Of a DNA stretch of 64,000 nt, positions 1-9,656 are shown one piece after another (the stretch's first letter is position 1; each line of letters opens with the position of its first letter). The position numbers were made by a program, and so were the translations under genes. Origin of the DNA: Atherix ibis (taxonomy: Eukaryota > Arthropoda > Insecta > Diptera > Athericidae); contig OY282607.1 of assembly GCA_958298945.1 (NCBI GenBank), forward strand, positions 78,980,868-79,044,867, in the 5' to 3' direction. Below the pieces are notes generated by a model, which made no database searches, was not told the DNA's origin, and saw only the letters and a list, made by a program, of their open reading frames with translations.

Positions 1-351
1 CCACTTTAAATGGCTGGCACTCACAAGCTAAAAAACACTTGAAAGAAAATATATATACAAAAATTTCTTTTGAAATGTTATATTTACAAAAATAGAGTTG
101 TTTTAATAGCAATGACATCATCTTTTGTCAGAGCCAGTTATTAATCATACAACCCTCGCAGGTATCGATTTATGATCTAGGAGAGAAGTGTAGGATATAA
201 CTGACGAAATTTTTTTTAAGTGAAAAGTAAAGTCGAATAATAAGCATTCGATTTACAGTTACTCCTTAATCATTTAACCAATCGAAATAGTTTAAGATTC
301 ACTTCAGAATTTATTAATAAAAACAGAGTTTTTATAAGAAAAAAATAATGA
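1..351. other. AT-rich DNA, nothing recognised
   Basis: No long open frame, repeat or transposon end is seen before the family F relic starts. Confidence 0.5.
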
Positions 352-905
352 AACTAGCGTTATTGGTGGCGATTTGACAATACTGAGGACTTCCCCTCCA
401 GTCCCTCCTAGATGGGGAGTACAAGCTTCCATTTAGTCTGGTTACTACCCGATTCTAAAGAGCATAATAAGCGAAGTTAAGTTTTTGTAGTGTAACGATG
501 TGCCATAAATTTTTTTATTAAACTTGGTGAATCCGCAAGTCAATATCCAAAATTGATGAAAATGTCGAACGAGTGAGGGTGCTTGTGATGTCAGACTATT
601 GTTCGCGTAATTTCCCTATTTCTTATCTTTCGTTTTTACAGACCATTAGACCATCTAAGCAGTGGAAGGCGACTCACGCTCAAGGAGGTCTTTAACATAA
701 AAGACATTGCAGATACTTGGACGCTCCACCATGACAATGCGCTCTACTGTATGGCAATCTCTATCAAGGTGTTTTTATTCTAAAAAGTGGATTCCTTGGT
801 GCCTATGCCCCCTTTTTAATCTGATATCAGGAAGGAAACAACACCTGTGCCAAGGAATATATGCGCAAGATAACTATTTTGAAGGAGCAAAAAGATTTAG
901 TGTAC
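352..905 (+). pseudogene. Family F mariner-like transposase relic, internally deleted
   Basis: A degraded Tc1/mariner transposase. A leader at about 352-500 resembles leaders at 31.43 and 50.66 kb; the shared part reads roughly GATTCTAAAGAGCATAATAA. Next come an N-terminal helix-turn-helix piece near 510-550 (KFFIKLGESAS) and, near 575-600, a piece reading ERVRVLVMSD. A second-aspartate motif LHHDNA lies near 718-735, and a C-terminal tail LCQGIYAQDNYFEGAK near 847-895. The first catalytic aspartate block and the SPDLxPxD block are missing, and the pieces lie in different frames. It cannot encode a working enzyme. Membership of the mariner superfamily is well supported; the subfamily is not determined. 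Confidence 0.6.
600..660 (+). repeat. Possible SINE fragment inside the family F relic
   Basis: The stretch containing CTTATCTTTCG and GACCATTAG matches the middle of the SINE at about 4000-4045, in the same order and spacing. It sits where the family F transposase loses its central domain, so it may be a short SINE insertion. The match is only about 40 bases, so this is tentative. Confidence 0.3.
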
Positions 906-1856
906 ATTACTCCTCTGTCACACCTCGTATCTTGCTGTGCTTAGACCTTAAAAAACTATTTTCACATTGCAATAGCAAAATTAAATTAATTACTAGCATA
1001 AGTAAATCTGGAAATTATATGGTTCTGTCATTAATTTTTACAATAAATGGTATTTAAAATAATTTATAATTTTTTTACTATCTGTTGAAAAAAAATCCTT
1101 TTATACGATTTTTATTTTCGAAAATTTTATTATTTTTTTCCTCAAAACTTTGGAATGAATGTTTTTTTGAAGCTACTGTAAAGGGAAAACTGAACAATTT
1201 TAGTATCCTTTCTTATAACTCTTGTTGTAAAATATAATAAAAATTATTTAAAAAAACCTTTAATTTATGCCTTTTATGTTGTTTTGAATTTGAACAAAAA
1301 GACTGTTAAATTGACTCTGAATCCTATCCGCAGGCATTTTGTGAATTGTTAATTTTATTGTAATATTCAAATTTTCTTTTACGATATTTTCACCTTTTCT
1401 AGAAAATCGATTTAGAATTATTATCTATATTCTTAAGGACTAAGACTATTGTTGAGAACTTTATTAAAGTTCATTTGTGAAAAATAATTTTTTTCTTCTG
1501 GATTTTTTATTCTTTTACAGAAAGTTTTTATCTTTGATCTTAGTAATTATTCGTAAAGATAAAATTAGATAAAGAATTTAAATACTCAGAGATAGAAAGA
1601 AAAAGCCTAAAAATGCGATAAAAAGTTATGATGAAGACAAAAAAAAATATTTTCAAGTGTCTTATGATAAGATTCCTCTAAAGACTATTTTATATTATTT
1701 TTTTCATGGTAGGCTCTTTTTTAAATATGTATAAATTGGGAAAAATCCAATACGTGTCACTTTAAGGAGTTTGTAGAATTTTCTAGAACTAAAAAAAAAT
1801 TCATACTGAAACTGGAAAAATTTAACTTTGCAAATTTATTTTTAAACTAATTTAAA
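906..1856. other. AT-rich DNA, nothing recognised
   Basis: Mostly A/T runs. No coherent frame or repeat is seen after the end of the family F relic. Confidence 0.5.
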
Positions 1857-2234
1857 ATGAACGATTTTCGAGTGAGAGGAGAAAAGGGGAAAGAAGAATA
1901 TATTCAAATAGAGCCGATAATATTTGTTATATTGAACATTATTTCCACTAATAGTTCTTTTTTTAATGTAGATGCAGTCCTTCTGACTGATTATTCTTCT
2001 GACGTATCCAATTCTAAAAGGAATCTATTTTACGGCAGTAATCCGAAAAGATTACTTCATAAAATCATAAAATATATTGACACTCATTCAATCATGTTGA
2101 CCACACCACACCAACGGGGAAGAGGATATGTGTACGTCCAGGCATGTTGTGTTATTGAAGCCGTCAGAACCATACCGAAAGGAGGTAAAGAAATTTTTCC
2201 TATTCTTGGAATTGTTAGTCAATCGAGAATGTAA
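1857..2234 (+). CDS. Unrecognised 125-residue open frame
   Basis: An ATG-started frame of 125 codons, among the longer ones outside transposons and tandem repeats. No domain, signal peptide or transposase motif is recognised. It has one hydrophobic stretch near residues 21-30 (PIIFVILNII). The second half is less AT-rich (around GRGYVYVQACCVIEAV). It could be an exon or a piece of an unknown element, but a chance frame cannot be excluded. Confidence 0.15.
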   Translation: MNDFRVRGEKGKEEYIQIEPIIFVILNIISTNSSFFNVDAVLLTDYSSDVSNSKRNLFYGSNPKRLLHKIIKYIDTHSIMLTTPHQRGRGYVYVQACCVIEAVRTIPKGGKEIFPILGIVSQSRM

Positions 2235-3084
2235 TCAAATCTGATCTTTACGATTACCATAAAGTGATTAGAAGGCTAACAAAACAGAATCCCAGCACGT
2301 ACTGGTTTCTGATACTTTTTTCTCCCTAAGAGACTTTAAGAAAAAATCTACCCGCAATTCTACGTTCTGGCAGCTCTGTGGATTATGTGTAGACGATATT
2401 ATTGACTGGTTTATGAAATTCAAGATTATAGTTTATACAATAGTCCTATTATAACAAAAATAATCTCATATACCATATTTTATTCAGTATTACACGGGGA
2501 AAAATAAGTAATGTGAAATATTATTAAAGATTAAGAAATGAATTACAATCGCAATCTTACAATAATGTTTGGAGTATTGGGAAAATTTCGTGTTTGTAAA
2601 AACATTAATTTGCAATTGGGAAAATTGCAAATTAAATAGAAGATTTTTAGTGTATTTTAATATTATTTAAATAAATTTATTCTACGCAATAAAATTTATT
2701 TTTTGTAATGGACATAAAAACAGTGAATAATAATTCGGTTTTGCTTCAAAAATGAGCTAAAAACCATTGCACTAATTAAATAATAAATTTCCAAAAAAAA
2801 TCATGTAGATTTATTAAAAATATGCGTAATTTTTGAAAAAGTATAATGAAAAATATTTTGTGATTTTAGAGGAAAAAATATAAATTATGTTTTTTTTCAA
2901 TTGGGGGTGATATGTTTTCAAGTAAACCGTGTGGCCATATTTGAAATGTGAAAATTTTTAGTCACTATCAGTTGACTTTAGTAAGGTTTGAAATTTATTC
3001 TTGGTAAGAAACACACCTCAACCATGCTTGGAAAAAGTACCCAATTTTTTTTTAAATACTTAAAAATTATCAAATCCTTCTTTT
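2235..3084. other. AT-rich DNA, nothing recognised
   Basis: No open frame of note; A/T-dominated sequence leading into the D41D relic. Confidence 0.5.
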
Positions 3085-3750
3085 ATTGCCTTAGCGTGCA
3101 CTTCTTCTACAATATTTGATTACTAGGAAGATAAAGACCAGGTCGAAGGACTCAGAATATACTGTTGACCCAAACTTATCCATTTCAAGGTGCTCTCAAC
3201 ATTTGAGACTGTCTGCGAACAAGACGTATTTAACGGTTGGATTTGGGCTTACATTCTTACAAAATTCTTATTACATAATTAAATTAACGTAAACGCCCCG
3301 AATGTGCTGATTTACATCGGTGCAGTACGATGATAACAAACTTTTGTGGCATACATTGGAAGATATTAATTTAAAAAATATGTGGTTTTAAGAAGATGGT
3401 GCTATGTGCCACATAGCCTTTTACCACAATCGATTTTTTGCTGCAAAAATATGGGAAAAGTCGATAATTTCAAGAAATGCAGATGTTAATGTCCTGCAAG
3501 AACCATTGGAATTCTTCTTATGGTGTTATTTGAAGTCATTGGTCTCTGTCAATAACCCAGCAACCATTGATTTAGTAAAATTGAATATTGAACGCTAAGT
3601 ACGTGAATTTATTGCACAAAGTGGTCGAAAATTAGAACTGTCGTATTCGGTACTGTCAACAAAACCGAGCCGATCATATGAATTATGTCATTTTCAGATC
3701 ATAATTGCATCGATAATACTTCAAAATAAAATAATAAATTTTCCACTGTC
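3085..3750 (+). pseudogene. D41D-type Tc1/mariner transposase relic
   Basis: The DDE transposase of a Tc1/mariner lineage with 41 residues between the second and third aspartates. An N-terminal DNA-binding piece is visible at about 3160-3280 (DPNLSISRCSQHLRLS). After a shifted stretch near 3320-3355, the catalytic core runs from 3360: NMWF, a stop, EDGAMCHIA (second aspartate), then IISRNADVN, PLEFFLWCYLKSLV and NNPATIDLVKLNIER. In the last block the family's PLD is PLE, so the third catalytic aspartate is changed to glutamate. The first aspartate block is lost. Several stops and at least one frameshift make it a fossil. The same family recurs at 7.9, 18.4, 20.6, 29.4, 38.6 and 57.8 kb. Confidence 0.75.
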
Positions 3751-3885
3751 ACATTTATTTTTTGTTTGATTTGAAAGAAAAAGAATGTATCACTCATATT
3801 TAGAAACCCTGCACAAAAAAACTACTTTTTCAGAAATATCTTTGTAGAGTTACAAAAAAAAAACTATTTTGCGGGACCCGGTTCA

Positions 3886-4260
3886 AAGCTAACCCGGTAG
3901 CACAGTCGTTAGCATGCTGGACTACCATCCGAGGGTCAAATTCCACTGCGGCATAGTCCTACGCTAATTACCTAAAACCACTTTACTATCTATTCTACTT
4001 TAATTTTCCTACCCTTATCTTTCGCTTCCGGACCATTAGCCTGAGCAGATGGACGCAATAGTGTCTGGCGTCTGGCGAGGTATGGTGGCCCGTTTGCATC
4101 AGCCTTTCTGTATCCACCGGTTCGCTTTAGATCACAGCAATTAAGCAGGACTGGGCGCAATTAGCACTTGTATGGGTGAACGTTAAGGAGACCGCGTGTC
4201 CCCGCTGGGTTATAAATACTCAACGATTGGCCTTAAATGTCGTGGCGGATAAAATTCAGA
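3886..4260 (+). repeat. SINE with tRNA-like head and 5S rRNA-like body
   Basis: The head at about 3890-3957 has a tRNA-type A box (TAGCACAGTCGTTAGC) and a B box (GGTCAAATTCC) at tRNA spacing. A linker at 3960-4070 follows. From about 4110 to 4205 the sequence follows 5S rRNA: GATCAC, then AATTAAGCAG, GGGCGC, TTAGCACTTG, ATGGGTGA and ACCGCGTGT, in the order of the 5S gene. This covers the 5S internal promoter region. The tail (4206-4260) is A-rich. It is a pol III-derived retroposon, not a functional tRNA or 5S gene, since both parts are diverged and fused. A second tRNA-like head lies at 43431. Confidence 0.65.
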
Positions 4261-4261
4261 A

Positions 4262-4864
4262 ATAAAAAATAAATTATCATTTATTTGATATGATAACATA
4301 GAAACAAAAAAGAAAAAAAACTGTTGTGGGATTTAAGAAAGAATACTATTTTGTGTAGTTGTGAACAAAAAACTACAGGATTTTTTAATTAAGTGCTCCT
4401 GATTTTTGATAATGAATAAAAATGGTTTCATGTGTGTAATGGCGAATATCTTTATTGCAGATTAAAGTACACGTATATTCAATATCATTATAATCTAAAA
4501 ATAACATTGTTGAAATCGCCGCTACGGCTTCGTTTGCAGGATGTAATCCGAGAGGTCCAGTTTGGGACGATTATTCCGCAAAAATTGGACTGAATTTCAC
4601 CAATTGTTTTTCGACAAAATTTTTTTATCGATCTAATGGCATAAACTAGTAACTTAACGTAGACCCATATAAAACAGTCTAAAGGCGTTAAATGGCACGA
4701 CCTTGGCGTGCATATGATATCAGTATGTCTCGAAATAACGCATCGTTGAAACTTCGTCTGAAATAATTCTAATTTTCTTCAATTTGAAAACATCAATTCC
4801 CAGATACGACAATTTTGTTGATTCGTATTCCCAGATACGATGATTAAATGGTGGCTATAGCAAT
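4262..4864. other. No gene; weak D41D-like match
   Basis: Mostly unassigned. On the minus strand at about 4520-4620 the sequence GGAATAATC followed by TGGACCT resembles the block before the third catalytic residue of D41D transposases. The match is too short to call. Confidence 0.3.
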
Positions 4865-5544
4865 CTTAGATTATAGAAGAACTGGATAGGCCACTGCACA
4901 ATAATTCTGTCCAAATTTTTTCGAGAATACATTTGTAAAAACGCACACACTTGCAAAATAACCTTACAACGAAATACTTCGTATTCTGAAATAAAAGCTT
5001 CCTATTTGCGGTCGTGAAAAATAAAACTACGAGTATTTATGCAAATGTATTAATTTATATTTACTTGTTCTATAAATTTAATAAAACTGCGCTTAAACTT
5101 TTAAGTATCTTACTGTCAACAAAAGTATGCAAGCATTTTGGTATGCTACCATTTCATGGAGAATGGCGTATTTTAAAACTCTCCGAAAGTCAAAAAAATT
5201 GGGGCGCTTGATATTTACAATATAAATAATAAACCTTAAATACAATTGCATTTAATAACAGAAAAGTCGAAAAAAATAAATGTACCCTTCTGTCGTGTTT
5301 AAGTTATATTTTTCTTTGGAATAAGTTAATTATTCTTTTCGAATTAAATAAACTTCTATAACGGAAACTAGATGTCAGTGGTAGTTACGTCTACATAAAA
5401 AAATCTATACAAATGTATGCAACCATTACGATTTCTCGCCGCTTTTGCAATAATTCAGACAGGAAATTTTGTATATACGTACATATAAGAAATTCTGACG
5501 TATTCTTTAAATTCTGAGGAAATTCAGGTATTCTTTAATCGAAG
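4865..5544. mobile_element. Rep-1 copy A: 680-bp non-autonomous DNA element with 8-bp target duplication
   Basis: Both ends carry an imperfect inverted repeat of about 19 bp (left CTTAGATTATAGAAGAACT; the right end read in reverse starts CTTCGATTAAAGAATACCT). The element is flanked by the direct repeat ATAGCAAT at 4857-4864 and 5545-5552. An 8-bp duplication points to a hAT- or P-like transposase acting in trans, but the terminal bases do not fit the usual hAT start. No coding potential is seen. Related copies lie at 36.59-37.15, 45.31-45.88, 45.89-46.46 and 54.15-54.65 kb. The most conserved internal stretch is around TATGCTACCATTTCATGG and GAATGGCGT. Confidence 0.7.
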
Positions 5545-5552
5545 ATAGCAAT

Positions 5553-6029
5553 ACAAAAACGTGTGACAATGACAGTGCTGTCATTTGAAACGTCAAAGCA
5601 GTAGACTGTCAAAATTGTACCTAATAATAAGCCACTTATTTTGATAAATCAAACGGAAATTATTTTGTGCCTCATTAAAAAAAAATATTTTTAAGGATAG
5701 TAAAGATAATAGAAAAAATATCTTTTTAACAAATTGTAGAAAAAATTAATGTTCAAAATTGGATAAAATATTTATTTAACGTATTGAATATTTCCAAAAG
5801 GCATTTACGAGAAGTTTGACAAAACCATTTTTCACTTAAATTGAAATACTTCGAAAGTTCATAGACTTTTATATAAAAAATAAATTTTTTGCCCTTGGGC
5901 TTTTTGCAGTCAATAAATCAGGATTCAATTGATTTTGACCGACGCTAATATAATTGAAATTATCGCAGTCTATACCATCCTTAAGGAATTCCAAAAGTTA
6001 ATAATTGAATTTATTCTATAAATGCTTTC
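5553..6029. other. Unassigned; cluster of TGACAG/CTGTCA
   Basis: At 5565-5615 TGACAG and CTGTCA occur three times within about 50 bases, including a small palindrome TGACAGTGCTGTCA. This resembles the 5' leaders of the mariners in this window, but no coding sequence follows. Confidence 0.35.
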
Positions 6030-6170
6030 GTAAAAATTATATAATTTTTTGTATGAAAGGCTACTTTTTTGTGACTTACGAGAATTTCTGTTTCCACAGA
6101 AACAGACATTCTCGTAAGTCACAAAAAAATTTGCCTTTTATACAAAAAATTCTTATAAAAGGGAAATCGT
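6030..6170. repeat. Fold-back (hairpin) repeat
   Basis: The arms 6065-6094 and 6099-6128 are complementary at 29 of 30 positions with a 4-base loop (CACA). Weaker pairing with small gaps continues outward to about 6036 and 6165 (TTTTTTGTATGAAAGG against its partner). It is either a fold-back MITE or a locus able to make a long hairpin RNA. Confidence 0.7.
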
Positions 6171-6534
6171 CCTCAAATAATAGAGTGCGTTGTTTGCAAC
6201 TTTAAAAAAAATCTAACATGGAGAAGATGATATTAAATATTTGAGTGAGTTTCATCATTCATTGATTTAATTATAATGTAGACGTAGAATGGCGTGTGTC
6301 TAAAAAGGAATGCTCTTATTGATATTCACCATTTTCATTTTTGTATCAATCGTTCTGACGTCTGCCGGCATTCATCAAAAGTGTTGCCAACCACTGATTG
6401 AGTGTGTGCATTGAAATTTGATTATAAAGAATCGGCCATCTTGTTTTTTTTTAAAACTGAAAGAAAACACACATATTGTTAGTAAAAATCGGAAATTTTA
6501 TTGAAAATCAAAGTGGAATCCATATAAATTATGT
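6171..6534. other. Unassigned
   Basis: No frame or repeat recognised. It probably holds the unseen 3' end of the minus-strand D41D element whose last codons are at 6535-6583. Confidence 0.4.
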
Positions 6535-6583
6535 ATAAAAAACAATATTATTCTTATTACTACCACGACTCAGTTTTCAGACC
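6535..6583 (-). pseudogene. C-terminal tail of a split D41D transposase
   Basis: On the minus strand this reads KLSRGSNKNIVFYT followed by a stop, the usual end of D41D transposases (SRGGHL..IIFHT type). When the mariner at 6586-7852 is skipped, the frame joins the minus-strand reading of 7855-7885 (KFIENFNVQI) at a TA. The mariner therefore inserted into this coding sequence. Two stop codons lie at the join. Confidence 0.75.
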
Positions 6584-6585
6584 TA

Positions 6586-7852
6586 CGAGGGTCATTCAAC
6601 AAGTACTTAGCCTCACCGCCCGATGGAACTGCTGTCACAAAAGAAATTTACCATCGGAAGTACATTCTTTTAGTAGCCTACTGTCAAAGTTTCAGTCGAT
6701 TCCCTTCATTAGTTTTGTTTTGAGAGCCTTTGAAAGCGAGCGTGTCGGTCGGTTGCACAAAAATGGATAGATTCTTGTTTTTGGAAAGGAAAACGCGCAG
6801 CGAAATCAAAGATCGCTTGGATGCTGTGTATGGTGACTCTTCTCCTTCGATGGCGACCGTCAAGAATTGGTTCAACGAGTTTGTTCGTGGCCGCACGTCG
6901 GTTTTTGATGAGCCACGCCCAGGTGCCCCGAAAACGGCTGCTACGGAGGAAAACGTTAAAAAAGTCCACGATCTCGTGTTGGCAGACCGTTGATTGAAGG
7001 TTCACGAGATAGCTGAGACTGTGGGCATCGCAGTAGGAATGGTGCATCATATTCTACACGAAGAACTGGGCATGAGAAAGCTGTCGGCGCGATGGGTGCC
7101 GCGTTTGCTCACACCGGAAAACAAGCGCAACCGTGAGACCACATCGGCGACGTGTTTGGCGCTGTTTCAGCGCAATCCAGCGGAGTTCTTGCGTCGTTTC
7201 GTGACCGTCGACGAAACATGGATTCACTGGTACACACCAGAGACCAAGGAACAGTCGAAACAGTGGACTTCACCCGGCGAACGTGCTCCGAAGAAGGCGA
7301 AGACTGTTCGATCGGCCGGAAAGGTGATGGCCACCGTTTTCTGGGATTCACAAGGTGTGATCTACATCGATTACCTCGAGAAAGGTAAAACAATCACGGG
7401 GCGCTACTTTGCTGACTTATTGGGCCGATTTGACGTCGAATTGAAGAAAAAGCGGCCCCGCTTTGCGAAGAAAAAAGTGCTGTTCCACCACGACAATGCG
7501 CCGGCTCACACCTCCGCCGTCGCCATGGCCAAATTGGTCGAATTGCGCTACGAATTGCTGCCCCATCCACCGTACTCTCCATATTTGGCCCCCTGTGACT
7601 ACTTTTTGTTTCCAAACCTGAAAAAATCACTCGCCGGGAATAGATTTGGGTCGAATGAGGAGGTCATCGTCGCCACGGAGGCCTATTTTTCTTCCGTCGA
7701 CAAAATGTATTTTTTGGACGGGTTAAAAAAGTTAGAGCATCGCTGGGCCAAATGTATCGAGCTTGAAGGAGTTTATGTGGAAAAATAAATTGCCACCTTT
7801 CCAAAATTTTCGTTTTTCTTTTGTAGGCTAAGTACTTGTTGAATGACCCATG
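6586..7852 (+). mobile_element. Nearly intact mariner element (1267 bp)
   Basis: A complete mariner flanked by TA dinucleotides (6584-6585 and 7853-7854). The inverted ends match over about 28 bp with two differences near the tip: left CGAGGGTCATTCAACAAG, right (reversed) CATGGGTCATTCAACAAG. It carries one transposase frame with a single nonsense codon. It is inserted in the 3' coding part of a minus-strand D41D element. High end similarity and few disabling changes suggest it is among the younger elements here. The mariner at 23665-24875 has similar ends and protein. Confidence 0.93.
6763..7788 (+). pseudogene. Mariner transposase, one internal stop
   Basis: Encodes the cut-and-paste D,D34D transposase. 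The frame starts MDRFLFLERKTRSEIKDRLD; a helix-turn-helix domain spans about residues 1-120 and includes SARWVPRLL. The catalytic motifs VDETWIHW, HHDNAPAH and APCDYFLF are all present, with 34 residues between the second and third aspartates. Total length is 341 codons, normal for the family. One TGA at codon 77 (6991-6993) interrupts it, most easily explained by C-to-T change of an arginine CGA. The usual SPDLAPSD reads SPYLAPCD; the catalytic aspartate is kept. The frame ends ELEGVYVEK. As it stands it gives a truncated DNA-binding fragment, or a restart product from inside. Confidence 0.92.
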
Positions 7853-7854
7853 TA

Positions 7855-8345
7855 AATCTGAACATTGAAATTTTCAATGAATTTCCCAATAAAAGTGGCT
7901 TAAATTTTTTGTCGATTGTTGTTTTTTAGGACTTAAATTATTCTTGGATTTTTGGCATACACTTTTGCTTTCAAACAATACCAAAGGAATAAGACAAACG
8001 GTTTCAAATCGCAAGATTTTAACGGTCAATTAACTTCAGCTGTTCGTGAGATTATTCGATAATCGAATTTAGTGTGCAAAAGAACGGATGTTTTGACGTG
8101 TTCTGCGTCATTACCATTCAATTCATTTAATTTCGGCCACAAAAAGGTCGGTTAAAATAGTAAAAGTTTTTAGGATGAGGGTTTCCCGCGCCCCTAATTT
8201 TTGATAATTTGATTAGTTAACGTAGCCGTCGATGTGAAAATGTGTTTCGTCGGTAAGGATGATTTTTACGAAATACTATTTTTCAATAATGATGACATCT
8301 ATATTTTTTCGTAGTAAATTTGGGTGATTGAAATGCGTCCATTTA
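7855..8345 (-). pseudogene. Body of a split D41D transposase
   Basis: Minus-strand reading from about 8275 gives IILTDETHFHIDGYVN (first catalytic aspartate kept), then a damaged middle, then LLHTKFDYRIISRTAEVN, KSCDLKPFVLFLWYCLKAKVYAKNPR and KFIENFNVQI near 7880. The third aspartate (PLD in relatives) is replaced (PFV). It continues across the mariner at 6586-7852 into 6535-6583. Its upstream side is interrupted by the mellifera mariner at 8358, and its likely 5' end is at 9630-9656. The DNA-binding region is missing. Confidence 0.75.
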
Positions 8346-8357
8346 CTTTTTTAACTA

Positions 8358-9572
8358 TTGGGTTGTCTGGAAAGTAATTTCGTTTTTTTAAAAATAAAAA
8401 TTAAAGACGATTATCTTATAGTGAATTAATATTTTATTCAATTAAATATTGTCCAGTCTAATCCAATACCCTTTACCATCTTACTGGCATGATTCGACGC
8501 TCAAAAAATTTTTGTCCTTTGCTGGCAAAAAACTGATCCAAGTAATTTTTGACCTCTTCATTTGAATTAAACGTTTTACTGTCTAAAAAAATTTTGTAGA
8601 GACCGGAACAAATGATAATCGGAAGCTGCTAGGTCTGGAGAGTATGGTGGGTGTGGCAGTATATATTTCCCATCCAAGCCGAGTGGTCAAACTTGTTTAT
8701 GATTTCGTATTATCCTGTTGGAACACTATACCTTTCCTATTGACCAATTCTGGGCTTTTTTCTTTAAGTGAATCATTCAATTTGACCAACTGATGACAGT
8801 ACAATTCAGAATTGATCGTTGTATTGCTCGATAGAAGCTCAAAATAAACAATTTCCTTGAAAATCCCACCAATTTTTGAATATGAATATTGGCTTTCGAA
8901 GTGCTTTGAGCCGGTTCATCTTTCCTACTCCAGGATCTTTTGCGCTTAATATTGTTGTCGACAACCCATTTCTCGTCCCCAGTGATAATACGCTTCAAAA
9001 ATAGATCATTTTCTTGGCGTTTGAGAAGAAAATCACAAACGTCAATTCGACGGCACAAATTTTTTTCCGTGAGAAGATGAGGAACTTTTGCGCTTAATAT
9101 TGTTGTCGAGCTTTGAGATTAAACATAGCCTCATGAACCGTTGAATTCGATAAATTTAATCTCTAAGCAATCTCACGAGTTGTTCTTCGCCGGTTTGTAT
9201 CCATTAATACCTTTATTGTGTCATCATCAGCTTCAACTGGCCTTCCTGAACGTGGTAGGCATCTTCGAGATCAAAATTACCGGATCGAAATTTTGCAAAC
9301 CAGTTTTGGCGCTGGCGCTTACTTAACACATTTTCTCCATACACATCGGTTAATTTTTTTTTTGCTTGAAGAGCAGTAAAAAAGTTAATTATGCCGAAAA
9401 TGCTGTTTTTCACTTTCCATATTTAAAAGGGTATCAACCAAAAACTACAGTGCAGAATTAATAGAATTTTTTTAAGCCTTGTTATGTAAGCTGTCAAAAT
9501 AAATGTGATTATGTGGCTTAAGTGTGAAGTTGGTTGTGAAAAAATACAATTAAGTCCTCTGTTGGGAAACTT
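8358..9572 (-). mobile_element. Mellifera-subfamily mariner, lacking its 5' terminal repeat
   Basis: The minus-strand element begins near 9572 and ends at 8358 with the terminal repeat TTGGGTTGTCTGGAAAGT next to TA (8356-8357). The opposite repeat is missing: the leader starts at CCCAACAGAGG (9556-9566) with only a few bases of the end left. The leader and body match the element at 43591. Transposase pieces on the minus strand: start at 9418-9420, KLTDVYGENVLSKRQ, NWFAKFRSGNFDLEDA, CRRIDVCDFLLKRQENDLFLKRIITGDEKW (read in two blocks), SWSRKDEPAQSTSKAN. There are many stops and shifts, and a deletion after the second aspartate motif QQDNTK. A 25-bp segment is duplicated inside (8937-8961 and 9085-9109). 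Confidence 0.85.
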
Positions 9573-9573
9573 T

Positions 9574-9656
9574 ATATTTGACAGCTGCAAAAAAATCATG
9601 ACATGTGTATTTTAACAGATATTTTGAAATTTGAAAAACTGATGGCCACCTACTCT
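9574..9656 (-). repeat. Probable 5' end of the split D41D element
   Basis: Read on the minus strand this begins ATACAGAGTAGGTGGCCATC. That resembles the outer end of the D41D relic at 30202 (ATACAGGGTAGCCACC). It lies on the far side of the mellifera mariner from the D41D body at 7855-8345, consistent with one element cut by an insertion. Confidence 0.45.

Noticed and set aside
3890..4205. Functional tRNA or 5S rRNA gene
   Set aside because: Both boxes are diverged, the parts are fused with a linker and an A-rich tail follows, which fits a SINE.
4520..4620. D41D-like block on the minus strand
   Set aside because: Only two short stretches match and no neighbouring motif could be found, so it was not called.
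7109..7630. Minus-strand and off-frame open frames inside the mariner at 6586
   Set aside because: They are antisense or shifted shadows of the plus-strand transposase.
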